DNA of 64,000 nt from Pseudolabrys sp035718275. GTDB taxonomy: Bacteria; Pseudomonadota; Alphaproteobacteria; Rhizobiales; Xanthobacteraceae. The stretch's first letter is position 1. Each line of letters begins with the position of its first letter. A program made the position numbers and the translations under genes. Shown piece after piece: positions 50,919 through 60,354 of the stretch. The DNA is taken from the NCBI GenBank assembly GCA_035718275.1, contig DASTHI010000026.1:62001-126000 (forward strand). Direction: 5' to 3'. Under the pieces are notes generated by a model. The model saw only the letters and a program-made list of their open reading frames with translations, did no database searches and was not told where the DNA came from.

Positions 50919-51545
50919 ATGGCTCCAGCAACGTTATACTCTACCGCCTACGCGTTTTCGGCAGCCGACGCCGACGTGTTTGCGCGAACCGGGCTTACCT
51001 TGAGTATTCCAAATCTCATCACCCTGGGGCGGATCTTGCTGGTGCCGATCGTGGTCTGGGCGATTGCTTCCGGCGCGATGTGGATTGCATTTGTACTTTT
51101 CTTGGCAGCCGGGGTGAGCGACGCAGTCGACGGTTACCTGGCCAAGCGCTTTCGTATGACCACCGTGCTCGGAGCCTATCTTGACCCTCTCGCCGACAAA
51201 GCTTTGATAGTCTCCATCTATCTGACCTTGGGCATCAATAACCTGATTCCGCGATGGCTGGTTATTCTCGTGGTCTCACGTGACATTATGATCATTGGTG
51301 CGGTCATGCTGTCATGGCTGGTCGGAAGTCCTCTCAAGGTCAAGCCGCTGCTCATTTCCAAACTCAACACCGTCGCACAGATCGTTTTTGCATGCGTCGT
51401 ACTTGCGACACTGGGCTTTGACTTCAGCCTACCTGTGCTCACGCTGGTATTGATGGGTTTGGTGGGAGCTCTCACGCTTCTGTCGGTCGCTGCCTATGTG
51501 GCCGAGTGGGTTCGCCACATGAACTCGACAGCTGCAAAAACGTGA
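50919..51545 (+). CDS. CDP-alcohol phosphatidyltransferase family protein
   Basis: The 208-residue membrane protein carries the family motif DAVDGYLAKRF...GAYLDPLADK, with the aspartates that bind the metal and CDP headgroup. Such enzymes replace CMP of CDP-diacylglycerol with an alcohol; phosphatidylglycerophosphate synthase (PgsA) is the nearest well-known type, and cardiolipin synthase-like members also exist. The exact product is not assigned. The ATG at 50919 is preferred over an upstream frame from 50841 that overlaps purM. Its stop overlaps the next start (GTGA). Confidence 0.85.
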   Translation: MAPATLYSTAYAFSAADADVFARTGLTLSIPNLITLGRILLVPIVVWAIASGAMWIAFVLFLAAGVSDAVDGYLAKRFRMTTVLGAYLDPLADKALIVSIYLTLGINNLIPRWLVILVVSRDIMIIGAVMLSWLVGSPLKVKPLLISKLNTVAQIVFACVVLATLGFDFSLPVLTLVLMGLVGALTLLSVAAYVAEWVRHMNSTAAKT

Positions 51546-52657
51546 GCGAACAGTCCATGCCGCCTCCACGTCGCAGCTCCCTGGCGGACGAAATTGCATT
51601 TCGACGTCAGCTCTATTTTTGGCTTGGAGCGCTGATTGTCCTTGTTTTGGCGCTATGGCTCTTGAGCGAGATTCTGCTGCCGTTTATCGCGGGCCTCGCA
51701 ATCGCCTATCTGCTCACTCCCGTCACCGATCACCTGGAACGGCTTGGGATCAATCGCCTTGCCGCGGCACTTCTCATTATCACTCTGGTCGTCCTGTTAC
51801 TCGTGTATCTCATTCTGCTAGTCGCGCCGATTCTCGGGGGGCAGCTGTCTTCGTTTATAGACAACGTGCCTGGTTACGTGACCAAGTTGCAGGGCTTGCT
51901 CAGCGATCCGAGTCGGCCGTGGGTCCAGAAGTTACTCGGTGCGGGATTCAACGCCGACAAGTCGATTGGCGACCTGGTTACGCAGGGAGTCGGCTGGCTT
52001 ACGACGTTTCTTAGGTCGTTGTGGTCAGGCGGGCGGGCGCTAGTTTCGTTGTTCTCGCTGATCGTGGTTACGCCGGTCGTTGCATTTTATCTGATCTACG
52101 ATTGGCATCGCATGATTAGAAGCGTCGACAGCTGGATCCCCATTCAGCATCGGGATGTCGTTCGCAAGTTGGCGCGGGAGGCTGATGCGGCCATCGCAGG
52201 ATTCGTGCGGGGCCAAACCGCAGTTTGCCTGATACTCGGATCTTTCTATGCCGTCGCATTGACGATCAGCGGACTTAATTTTGGTCTTCTTATCGGGCTT
52301 ATTTCTGGCCTGATCACATTCATTCCCTACGTAGGGTCGATGACAGGACTGGTGCTATCGCTCGGCGTTGCCGTCGCGCAGTTTTGGCCGGACTATGCGT
52401 CCATCGTCATGGTGCTTGCGATTTTTTTGGTCGGACAATTTTTCGAAGGGAATGTACTGGCACCAAAGCTGGTAGGCGAAAGTGTCGGCTTGCATCCCGT
52501 TTGGGTCATATTCGCACTGCTCGCGTTCGGTTATCTGTTCGGCTTTGTAGGACTGCTGGTTGCGGTGCCGCTCGCAGCGACGATAGGTGTTCTCTCACGT
52601 TTCGCACTGCGCCGATACTTGCAAAGCTCCTTCTATACCGGTGAAGAAACGGGCTGA
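51542..52657 (+). CDS. AI-2E family transporter (PerM-like)
   Basis: The 371-residue protein has the PerM/AI-2E exporter pattern: two helix hairpins near the N-terminus (RRQLYFWLGALIVLVLALWL, then LPFIAGLAIAYLLTP), a soluble middle region, and a C-terminal block with FIPYVGSMTGLVLSLGVA and FLVGQFFEGNVLAPKLVG. Family members export autoinducer-2 or act as sodium/proton antiporters; function here is not known. The GTG at 51542 overlaps the previous stop. hdaA follows 5 bases later. Confidence 0.9.
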   Translation: MSEQSMPPPRRSSLADEIAFRRQLYFWLGALIVLVLALWLLSEILLPFIAGLAIAYLLTPVTDHLERLGINRLAAALLIITLVVLLLVYLILLVAPILGGQLSSFIDNVPGYVTKLQGLLSDPSRPWVQKLLGAGFNADKSIGDLVTQGVGWLTTFLRSLWSGGRALVSLFSLIVVTPVVAFYLIYDWHRMIRSVDSWIPIQHRDVVRKLAREADAAIAGFVRGQTAVCLILGSFYAVALTISGLNFGLLIGLISGLITFIPYVGSMTGLVLSLGVAVAQFWPDYASIVMVLAIFLVGQFFEGNVLAPKLVGESVGLHPVWVIFALLAFGYLFGFVGLLVAVPLAATIGVLSRFALRRYLQSSFYTGEETG

Positions 52658-52662
52658 TCTGC

Positions 52663-53349
52663 ATGAGCCGGTCGGTGGCACCTCGTCAGCTCGTGCTCGC
52701 GCTCGGTCACGCCGTTAGTTTTGCGCGAGAGGATTTCCTGCGCGGACCCTCGAATAGCGCCGCGCTGACGTTGGTTGAGCGCTGGCCGGATTGGCCGGAC
52801 CGGATCACGACTCTGGTCGGGCCGGAGGGTTCAGGCAAAAGCCATCTGGCCGCGATATGGGCGGAGGCATCGGGCGCGCGCGTGCTATCGGCTAAACTTT
52901 TGTCTCGCACTGATCTTCCGGCCGCTCTGGTTACCGGCGCCCTGGTCCTGGAAGATCTTGAGTTCGCTGGGCTGGACGAAAGAGCGCTGTTTCACCTTCT
53001 CAATCTGTCGCGGGAGCACGGCACCTTTGTCCTCATCACGACGCGGTCGCCATTGACAACTTTTCCGGTTGCGATCCGGGATCTCGCATCGCGGATGCGC
53101 GCGCTCGCGACCATTACGCTGAGCCCTCCCGATGACGCCTTGCTGCGCGCCCTGATTGTCAAGTTGGCAGCGGACCGTCAGATCGACATAGACGAAGCCC
53201 TCGCGGGCTATGTAGCCAACCGAATTGAACGCTCGTTCGTCGCCGCGCGCGCGGCGGTGCGGCGCCTCGATGAAGAAGCGATGCGCCAACAACGCCCGGT
53301 GACGCGCACTCTTGCCGCTGAACTGTTTCGTCCCCTTGATGCCGAGTGA
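52663..53349 (+). CDS. hdaA: DnaA regulatory inactivator HdaA
   Basis: HdaA with the beta clamp stimulates ATP hydrolysis by DnaA and so limits re-initiation. The 228-residue protein is a lone AAA+ domain related to DnaA. The N-terminal clamp-binding motif is RQLVLALGH, and Walker A is GPEGSGKSHL. Sensor segments RDLASRMRAL and ERSFVAARAAVRRLD are recognisable, and no DNA-binding domain follows. In many Rhizobiales ppk lies immediately after hdaA, but here the next gene is the convergent rnd. Confidence 0.88.
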   Translation: MSRSVAPRQLVLALGHAVSFAREDFLRGPSNSAALTLVERWPDWPDRITTLVGPEGSGKSHLAAIWAEASGARVLSAKLLSRTDLPAALVTGALVLEDLEFAGLDERALFHLLNLSREHGTFVLITTRSPLTTFPVAIRDLASRMRALATITLSPPDDALLRALIVKLAADRQIDIDEALAGYVANRIERSFVAARAAVRRLDEEAMRQQRPVTRTLAAELFRPLDAE

Positions 53350-53359
53350 TGCGCTGAGA

Positions 53360-53385
53360 CGCCGAAATGCACATCTCTTTCGGCG
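53360..53385. terminator. Inverted repeat between convergent hdaA and rnd
   Basis: CGCCGAAA (53360-53367) and TTTCGGCG (53378-53385) are perfect 8-bp arms around a 10-base loop. In a 66-base gap between convergent genes this is a plausible bidirectional terminator, though no long T-run follows. Confidence 0.5.
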
Positions 53386-53415
53386 GCACCGCGCGATTTG
53401 GAGGCACCTTCGCTG

Positions 53416-54609
53416 CTATCCGGGCTGATCTTTTTTTACGGCCACCACTTTTCCCTGCTCGACGGCCAGCGCGAGGCGACCGTGTTTGAGCGCCAGAGCT
53501 TTTTCACCGAATAACTCGCGGCGCCAGCCTCTCAAGGCAGGGACGTCTGCCGCGTCATCGGCTGCTATACGATCGAGTTCGTCGACTGTGGCAATGACCT
53601 TGGCCGCAACTCCATGCTGTTCGGAGGTCATGCGTAGGAGCACCTTCAGCAACTCGACGGTCGCGCCGCCATTCACGGCAGGCCGCGAACGTTCCAGGCG
53701 TGGTAAAGTCTTGTGGTCTCGTTCGAGACCACGCTTGACCGCTTCAACGATCTGTTCTCCCCAACGAGATCGTTCGAAACCCTTGGGCAACGATCGGAGT
53801 TGTCCGAGACGCTCGATGGTGGTCGGCGCCTGAATTGCGATGTCGCCCACGACCTCGTCCTTGAGAACCCGCCCGCGAGGGACGTCGCGAGCCTGAGCTT
53901 CGCGCTCTCGCCACGCGGCGAGTTCCATCAGCACTGCAAGCTCCTTTGGCTTTCGTACGCGGCTCTTGAGCCGCTCCCATGCGCGCTCCGGATCGCCGCG
54001 GTACGTGTCCGGCGAGGTAAGAACATCCATTTCGGCTTGGACCCAGCTCTTCCGTCCCCGTCGTTCGAGATCGGCCGCAAGAGCGAGATAGATTTCACGC
54101 AGGTGCGTGACGTCCGAGAGAGCGTAGGCGATTTGGGCGTCGCTAAGAGGACGGCGGGCCCAGTCGGTGAAGCGATGCGATTTGTCGAGTGAATCCCCGG
54201 TGATTCGTTGAACAAGTTGTTCATACGAAATTGCGTCACCATAGCCGAGCACCATGGCTGCCACCTGGGTGTCCACGATGGGATGTGGAATCGTTTGGGC
54301 CATATTCCAAACGATCTCGATATCCTGACGGGCTGCGTGGAAGACCTTCGTCACGCTGGCGTTGGCCATTAATGAGAAGAACGGCGTGAGATCGATTCCA
54401 TCCGCGAGTGCATCGATCACGACCGCTTCCTGCGGCGAGGCCATTTGGGCAACACAGAGGAGGGGATAGTACGTGGTCTCGCGCAGAAATTCGGTGTCAA
54501 CCGTAACGAAAGGTTGCTCCGCCATGCGATCGCATACAGCAGCAAGATCGGCGGTGTTGGTAATGACATCCATTTTCGAGCGCGGCCTGTCCCGATCTTG
54601 GTCGCTCAT
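53416..54609 (-). CDS. rnd: Ribonuclease D
   Basis: RNase D trims the 3' ends of tRNA and other stable RNAs. The 397-residue protein has a DEDD exonuclease domain with Asp38 and Glu40 in VDTEFLRETTYYP, the second acidic site in FHAARQDIE, and the late Y...D in YALSDVTHLREI. One or two HRDC helical domains follow (from about residue 215). An ATG at 54573 would shorten it by 12 residues and may be the true start. Confidence 0.94.
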   Translation of the reverse strand: MSDQDRDRPRSKMDVITNTADLAAVCDRMAEQPFVTVDTEFLRETTYYPLLCVAQMASPQEAVVIDALADGIDLTPFFSLMANASVTKVFHAARQDIEIVWNMAQTIPHPIVDTQVAAMVLGYGDAISYEQLVQRITGDSLDKSHRFTDWARRPLSDAQIAYALSDVTHLREIYLALAADLERRGRKSWVQAEMDVLTSPDTYRGDPERAWERLKSRVRKPKELAVLMELAAWREREAQARDVPRGRVLKDEVVGDIAIQAPTTIERLGQLRSLPKGFERSRWGEQIVEAVKRGLERDHKTLPRLERSRPAVNGGATVELLKVLLRMTSEQHGVAAKVIATVDELDRIAADDAADVPALRGWRRELFGEKALALKHGRLALAVEQGKVVAVKKDQPG

Positions 54610-54705
54610 GAACTCCCGCCCGTGATGTGGTGCCTGCTGGCCGCCGTTTTTCGCGCAGCAAATAGGCAGTAAACGCAGGCAGAATCGTATGACGGCATTG
54701 AAGAC

Positions 54706-56382
54706 CTATCGGGCGCGGACAGGCGGCATGTGGATGAATTCCCAAGGGCTCGGCATCGGCCCAACCGGTACCTCGATCAATGTCGGCTCGCGACTTGCGA
54801 GCGCCTCGCGGAGAGCGATCCGCAGTTCCTCGGGGCCCTTCGCACGCCGGCCGGCAACGCCAAAGCTCTCCGCATATTTGACGAAGTCGGGGTTTGCAAG
54901 CTCGCAGGCGACAAGACGATTGCCAAACTGCTCCTTTTGGATTCGTTGTACGTTGCCGAACGCCCCATCCGCAAATACGACTGCAACGAGGGGAATTCGG
55001 TGGCGAACTGCTGTGGCGAGTTCGTTGCCGGTGTAGAGGAATCCGCCGTCACCATTGATCGAAATGACGGGAACATCTGGCCTCGCGTATTGCGCTCCAA
55101 GCGCCGTAGCAAAACCCCAACCAAGATTGTCCTGATACCCAGGCGAGAGAAAAGTGCGCGACTTGTAGACAGGAAATGCGAGGCGGGCGACGAATCCAAT
55201 TTGCGTCACTTCGTCGACGTATATACCGGTCTCCGGCAGTTCGGCGCGGATCGCGTCCAAAAACGCAAGTTGAGGGGCAAGTTTCCCAAGTCGCTCTCGC
55301 ATTCTGGCCTGGCGTGCCTGCAACTCGTCACGGCGTGAGGGGCGACGAATATTGAATGCGGCCAGTTCGTCGATCAACGCGCGCAATATCGGCGCGGCCT
55401 CGCCCACGAGCGCGACTTTAGGTTTTTTGATTCTCGCGGGTTGTTCGACATCAGCGTCGATCCGCACAATCTGCAAATTGGGATCTGTGCCCCACTGCAT
55501 GATTGGGTTAAGCAGACGTGTCCCGATTGCAAGCACCGCGTCGGCTTCGCCCCAAAGTTCCCGACCAAGTGGAAGCGTCACGCTCAGCGGATCACGCGAG
55601 TCGAGAACACCTCGGCCGCGCCGATAGGCGAGGACCGGCGCTTGCAACATGCTCGACAGCAGGGTCACTTCGGGCGAAGCATCCTGCGCTCCGCCGCCCA
55701 CAACGATGAGGATGCGCCGGGCTCTTCCGAGAAGCCTTGCGGCAGCGCGTACCCTGTCGAAGTCGATGGGTTTAAAGCGCCGCGGCATGGGCGAGGGGAT
55801 CGGTGGCACAGGGCCGCGCTTTCCCCAGATGTCGATGGCGCATTCGATTGCAGCAGGCCCGGGCCGACCGGAGCTCATGGCGCGAATTGCCTTTGCAGTC
55901 TTTTCCGCGGCCTCAGCCGGGTTTGCGACGTGCTCATAGTGATCGACCAGTCGCCTGATGATGCCGGCCTGATCGCGGATCTCATGCAAGTGCCCGAGAC
56001 CCCGGCCGATCGCCTCTGACGGGATTTGCCCGATCAGGGCAAGTACCGGCGCGTTCATCCCATACGCCGTCAGCAGCGCTGACCCCGAATTGAGCAGGCC
56101 CGGTCCGGGCACAACGGAATAGGCCTGCCGTTGTCCTGTCGCAAGGGCGGCACCGAGGGCCATATAACCTGCCCCTTGCTCGTGCCTAGTGTGCACTACG
56201 CGGAGTTTTTCAGGCACCCGCGCAAATGCGTCGAAGAGATGGTCGCTGTGCACACCCGGCAATCCGAAGACCGTGTCGAATCCGTGCGCGATGAGAGTGT
56301 CCACAGTCGCCTCAGCGGTGGACATCAGGGTCGGGGCCGTCCCGGCTTTTTTTCGTTTCCTTCTGGCTTTTCGTATTGGCAT
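54706..56382 (-). CDS. Thiamine-diphosphate-dependent enzyme, acetolactate synthase-like
   Basis: The 558-residue protein has the three-domain layout of the ALS/benzoylformate decarboxylase group. The N-terminal domain carries the catalytic Glu in HTRHEQGAGYMALG, the middle domain runs about 205-340, and the cofactor motif NGDGGFLYTGNEL...FADGAFGNVQ lies at about 435-470. The substrate is not evident: there is no regulatory subunit gene (ilvH) next to it. The first 19 residues (PIRKARRKRKK) are strongly basic, and an ATG at 56325 is a good alternative start without them. It stands between rnd and the divergent aspS. Confidence 0.85.
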   Translation of the reverse strand: MPIRKARRKRKKAGTAPTLMSTAEATVDTLIAHGFDTVFGLPGVHSDHLFDAFARVPEKLRVVHTRHEQGAGYMALGAALATGQRQAYSVVPGPGLLNSGSALLTAYGMNAPVLALIGQIPSEAIGRGLGHLHEIRDQAGIIRRLVDHYEHVANPAEAAEKTAKAIRAMSSGRPGPAAIECAIDIWGKRGPVPPIPSPMPRRFKPIDFDRVRAAARLLGRARRILIVVGGGAQDASPEVTLLSSMLQAPVLAYRRGRGVLDSRDPLSVTLPLGRELWGEADAVLAIGTRLLNPIMQWGTDPNLQIVRIDADVEQPARIKKPKVALVGEAAPILRALIDELAAFNIRRPSRRDELQARQARMRERLGKLAPQLAFLDAIRAELPETGIYVDEVTQIGFVARLAFPVYKSRTFLSPGYQDNLGWGFATALGAQYARPDVPVISINGDGGFLYTGNELATAVRHRIPLVAVVFADGAFGNVQRIQKEQFGNRLVACELANPDFVKYAESFGVAGRRAKGPEELRIALREALASREPTLIEVPVGPMPSPWEFIHMPPVRAR

Positions 56383-56541
56383 GCGATCTCGTATCTAGAA
56401 CGCAGTGTGCAGATGCCGGCGCGGCGTGTCGAGTGAGTACAATTCAATTTTCTCGCTTTCCAGGCCCGCCTTGCCTTGACAAAGCTGACCCCTCATGCGC
56501 TTTTCGCCCGCTTCAAACCTTGATTGCTGCGCGAAATCTTA

Positions 56542-58338
56542 ATGCATCGATATCGTACTCACACCTGCGGGGCACTTCGCGAGGCTGATGTCGGCGCGAG
56601 GGTGCGACTTTCGGGCTGGTGCCATCGCATTCGCGATCATGGCGGCGTTCTCTTTATCGACTTGCGGGATCACTACGGGCTCACCCAGATCGTCGCCGAT
56701 CCGGATAGCAAGGCGTTCAAGGTCGCCGAGACATTGCGCTCGGAATGGGTGATCCGGACCGATGGAATCGTCCGCAACCGTCCCGCGGGAACGCAGAATC
56801 CCGATCTGCCCACCGGTCAGATTGAAGTTTATATCGATGAGATCGAGGTGCTTGGTCCGGCTGCGGAATTGCCGATGCCGGTCGCCGGAGAGCAGGATTA
56901 TCCGGAGGAGATCAGGCTGAAATATCGCTTTCTGGACCTCCGGCGAGATCGCCTCCATAACAACATCATGCTGCGGACGAGAATTATCGACTCGATGCGT
57001 CGACGCATGAAAGAGAGCGGGTTCTTCGAATTCCAGACGCCGATCCTCACCGCGTCCTCACCCGAAGGCGCACGCGATTATCTGGTGCCATCGCGATTAC
57101 ACCCGGGCAAATTCTATGCATTGCCGCAAGCGCCGCAGCAATTCAAGCAATTGATCATGATTGCTGGCTTCGATCGATATTTCCAGATTGCCCCCTGTTT
57201 CCGAGACGAGGATGCTCGCGCCGACCGTTCGCCCGGTGAGTTCTATCAACTCGATCTGGAGATGAGCTTCGTCACGCAACAGGACGTCTTTGATGCAGTG
57301 GAGCCGGTGATCCGGGGTGTATTCGAAGAATTTTCCCGGGGAAAGACGGTGACGCAGAAGTTTCCAATGATCCCCTATGCGGAAGCGATACGCAAATACG
57401 GCAGCGACAAACCGGATTTGCGCAATCCAATCGTCATGCACGACGTCAGCGATGCTTTTCGCGGGTCTGATTTCAAGATTTTCGCAAACATCCTGAGCTC
57501 CGATTCAGAAGCGCAGGTGTGGGCCATCCCCGCACCCAAGGGCGGTAACCGCGCGTTTTGCGACCGGATGAACTCCTGGGCTCAAGGGGAAGGTCAACCG
57601 GGGCTCGGCTACATCTTTTGGCGTGAGGGTGAAGAGAGCGGCGCCGGCCCGTTAGCAAAGAATATCGGACCCGACCGTACAAAACAGATTGCCGACCAGC
57701 TCAAGCTCGACGCCGGCGACGCAGTCTTTTTTGTTGCGGGAAAGCCGAGGAACTTCGTCAAATTCGCCGGGCCGGCGCGGGCGAAGATCGGCGAGGAGCT
57801 TGGCATTGTCGCAAAGGACAGTTTCGAATTTTGCTGGATTGTCGATTTCCCCATGTACGAGTGGAACGAGGAGGAGAAAAAAATCGACTTTTCGCACAAT
57901 CCATTTTCGATGCCGAACATGCCCATGGAGGAATTTCTCGCTCTTGATCCAAACGACAAAGACAGCCTGCTCTCGATAAAAGCAATTCAGTACGACATCG
58001 TCTGCAATGGCGTGGAACTATCTTCAGGGGCAATTCGTAATCATCGTCCTGAAGTCATGAAAAAAGCTTTTGCGATCGCCGGCTACAGTGAAGCTGTGCT
58101 CGAGCAACGGTTTGGCGGCATGATGCATGCATTGTCGCTGGGAGCGCCTCCACATGGCGGCATCGCTCCGGGAATCGATCGCATAGTGATGCTGCTCGCC
58201 GGCGAGGAGAACCTGCGCGAAGTCGTGCTCTTTCCAATGAACCAGCGCGCCGAAGACCTGATGATGGGTGCGCCCTCAGAGGCGACGGCGAAGCAGTTGC
58301 GCGAGCTTCACATCCGGCTAGATCTGCCAAGGAAATAA
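56542..58338 (+). CDS. aspS: Aspartyl-tRNA synthetase
   Basis: The 598-residue class II synthetase has an N-terminal OB fold (VRLSGWCHRIRDHGGVLFID), motif 2 FRDEDARADRSPGEFYQLD, the bacterial insertion domain, and motif 3 GAPPHGGIAPGIDRIVML. In many alphaproteobacteria this enzyme also charges tRNA-Asn, with GatCAB finishing the job; that cannot be decided here. The ATG at 56542 gives MHRYRTHTCGAL; the TTG upstream is rejected. rnd-aspS proximity is common in Rhizobiales, but here a thiamine enzyme gene lies between. Confidence 0.97.
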   Translation: MHRYRTHTCGALREADVGARVRLSGWCHRIRDHGGVLFIDLRDHYGLTQIVADPDSKAFKVAETLRSEWVIRTDGIVRNRPAGTQNPDLPTGQIEVYIDEIEVLGPAAELPMPVAGEQDYPEEIRLKYRFLDLRRDRLHNNIMLRTRIIDSMRRRMKESGFFEFQTPILTASSPEGARDYLVPSRLHPGKFYALPQAPQQFKQLIMIAGFDRYFQIAPCFRDEDARADRSPGEFYQLDLEMSFVTQQDVFDAVEPVIRGVFEEFSRGKTVTQKFPMIPYAEAIRKYGSDKPDLRNPIVMHDVSDAFRGSDFKIFANILSSDSEAQVWAIPAPKGGNRAFCDRMNSWAQGEGQPGLGYIFWREGEESGAGPLAKNIGPDRTKQIADQLKLDAGDAVFFVAGKPRNFVKFAGPARAKIGEELGIVAKDSFEFCWIVDFPMYEWNEEEKKIDFSHNPFSMPNMPMEEFLALDPNDKDSLLSIKAIQYDIVCNGVELSSGAIRNHRPEVMKKAFAIAGYSEAVLEQRFGGMMHALSLGAPPHGGIAPGIDRIVMLLAGEENLREVVLFPMNQRAEDLMMGAPSEATAKQLRELHIRLDLPRK

Positions 58339-58400
58339 CTTCTCCGGCCAAACGCGACATAGGCGGTCGTTCGAAGGGTACTCGTCTAAAGAATCGCCAA

Positions 58401-59318
58401 TTACTCAGGCAGAGGAATGAATTCGATCTCGTCCCCTGGCACTTTCCCGAAATGACCGGCCTTCCATTCGGCTTTAGCCTGTTCGATGCGCTCTTTGCGA
58501 GAAGACACGAAATTCCACCAGATGTGACGGGGTCCGTCCATAGGCGCGCCACCGAGCATGACAAAATGCGCTCCGCCGGTAGCGGAAATGGTAACTGAGT
58601 CGCCCGGCTTGAAGACGAGCAGTCGACCTGGCTCGAACGTGTCGCCGGAAATGTCGATAGAACCATTGATCAGGTAAACCGCGCGTTCCTCGTGATCAGG
58701 ATCGAGTGGCAAGCTGGCGCCTTTTGCAAGATGCACATCTGCAAAGAACGTTTCATGCAAGGTCGGGACGGGTGACGTCGAACCATACAATGAGCCGACG
58801 ACGATCCGGACTGTCCTGCCATCCTCAGCGACAATTGGAAATTCGGCACCGCCGTGATGCGTGAAACTCGCCTCGGTCTCCTCCTTTGCGGTCGGTAAGG
58901 CCACCCACATCTGCAGTCCGTGAATAGGTTCACCATCGATCCGTCGTTCGGGACGGGTGCGTTCGGAATGCACGATGCCGCGGCCGGCGGTCATCCAGTT
59001 TACTTCGCCGGGTCGAATGGGGACCGCAGTGCCAAGGCTGTCTCGATGCATGATTTCACCGTCGAAAAGATAGGTCACCGTCGCAAGACCGATGTGGGGA
59101 TGCGGCCGCACGTCGAGACCATTGCCGGCCCGGAATTCGGCGGGGCCGAAATGATCAAAGAAAATGAAGGGACCGACCATGCGTGTGCGCGCGGAAGGCA
59201 GGGCGCGGCGTACGGCGAAGTCTCCGAGATCCACGCTGCGCGGGACGATGACCTGGTCAATGGAGTCGCACTGGTATGCGTCGCCGGCGGCTGGATCTTT
59301 TCCGGGAAAGAAACTCAT
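58401..59318 (-). CDS. Pirin family protein
   Basis: The 305-residue double-cupin protein has the pirin pattern: the N-terminal cupin with FIFFDHFGPAEF, the iron-binding HPHIGLATVTYLFDGEIMH histidines, WMTAGRGIVHSE, and a C-terminal cupin. Bacterial pirins can have quercetin 2,3-dioxygenase activity or act as redox-responsive regulators; nothing nearby selects between these. It is convergent with aspS, 62 bases away. Confidence 0.93.
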   Translation of the reverse strand: MSFFPGKDPAAGDAYQCDSIDQVIVPRSVDLGDFAVRRALPSARTRMVGPFIFFDHFGPAEFRAGNGLDVRPHPHIGLATVTYLFDGEIMHRDSLGTAVPIRPGEVNWMTAGRGIVHSERTRPERRIDGEPIHGLQMWVALPTAKEETEASFTHHGGAEFPIVAEDGRTVRIVVGSLYGSTSPVPTLHETFFADVHLAKGASLPLDPDHEERAVYLINGSIDISGDTFEPGRLLVFKPGDSVTISATGGAHFVMLGGAPMDGPRHIWWNFVSSRKERIEQAKAEWKAGHFGKVPGDEIEFIPLPE

Positions 59319-59438
59319 GGCGCGCTCCTTGTCGATTCCAGTGCTGCACGAAAGACGACTGCAGGCAAGTCCATGCAGACAGGATGTATGTAGGATTTGT
59401 GATCTGGCTACCTCTTTCGACGAATACCGATCTGTCGG

Positions 59439-60272
59439 CTATAGTCTGAAAAGCCTGCGGGCGTTGCCGTTCGCGATGCGCGTTGCCTGCTCGGGGGGAA
59501 GCTGGGCCAGCCAACTGCGGTATTCGCTGAATATCGAATCGTAGCCAAGCCAACGCTCGTTGATCCAGGTATCGGAACCAAGCAGGAAACGGTCCGAATG
59601 ACGCGCAAACAAGTCGCGCCACTCGGAAGCCAATTTCCCGTCCCGGTTGATGATGCCGCTCCGGTACGACAATTCACCCCAAAGCGAATCCTTATGTTGA
59701 TCGAGAAGTTCGGAGATGCGCGACGCAGGCAAGGAAAATCCAGTATGCGCCCAGATTATTCGTGCCTTCGGATTATGGCGGAACAGGATGAGCAAGGCCT
59801 CCTCATCACAATGTGCATGCAGAAAAAGATTATGCTCGACAGCAAAATCGACTGTCTTTTTCGCCCATTCCGATTCGGCCGCTTTCCCGTAGATATGGAA
59901 TTCGCCAATACCTCGATAGTACCCGCGCGCGTATTCTTTCTGTATGAGTTCAAGAATTTCGGGATTCTGGAACCAGGTTTGAATATCGCTTCGCGTGCGG
60001 TATGGCCTGATGAATGGAACAATTTTCAGATCACTCCATCTTGCTTCCACCAACTCGTGTGTACCCTTGTTTGGGCGGCTCGTCGCAATGATGCCCATAA
60101 TCCCGTTTCGGCGAAATACATTGCGGACCTCATCCAGCGAGTAGAGTGGCTTAGGTTCCTGGTTGTAATGTAGGTGTGCGTCGAAAATCTCTAAGCGTTC
60201 CTGCGCTCGCGGTTCCCAGAATCCAGTCGCAATCATCGCGATGGCCAGCACCCATTTCCGCGCACCCCTCAT
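59439..60272 (-). CDS. Exported amidohydrolase-family protein (amidohydrolase 2)
   Basis: The 277-residue precursor has a signal peptide (WVLAIAMIATGFWEPRAQ) and then the metal-dependent hydrolase pattern: FDAHLHY at the start of the barrel, GIGEFHIYG, HAHCDE, IIWAHTGFS and LLGSDTW, which carry the expected metal and catalytic His/Asp residues. This is the amidohydrolase-2 type, which includes decarboxylases and lactonases. A periplasmic member is less usual. Its substrate is unknown. It is divergent from the EAL gene. Confidence 0.85.
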   Translation of the reverse strand: MRGARKWVLAIAMIATGFWEPRAQERLEIFDAHLHYNQEPKPLYSLDEVRNVFRRNGIMGIIATSRPNKGTHELVEARWSDLKIVPFIRPYRTRSDIQTWFQNPEILELIQKEYARGYYRGIGEFHIYGKAAESEWAKKTVDFAVEHNLFLHAHCDEEALLILFRHNPKARIIWAHTGFSLPASRISELLDQHKDSLWGELSYRSGIINRDGKLASEWRDLFARHSDRFLLGSDTWINERWLGYDSIFSEYRSWLAQLPPEQATRIANGNARRLFRL

Positions 60273-60323
60273 TCGAGACTCCCTTGATCGTGGTCGTTTG
60301 TTCGGCTCGCTTGCAGCCCAAGC

Positions 60324-60338
60324 TTAACCCATTGGTAA
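60324..60338 (+). promoter_or_regulatory. CtrA-like binding site upstream of the EAL gene
   Basis: TTAACCCATTGGTAA matches the alphaproteobacterial CtrA box TTAA-N7-TTAA with a single mismatch. It lies between the divergent amidohydrolase and EAL genes. A nearby palindrome, CTTAAGCTTAAG at 60390-60401, is inside the longest possible EAL frame and may be part of the same control region. Confidence 0.4.
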
Positions 60339-60354
60339 CCATCTGGGCGCGTCT

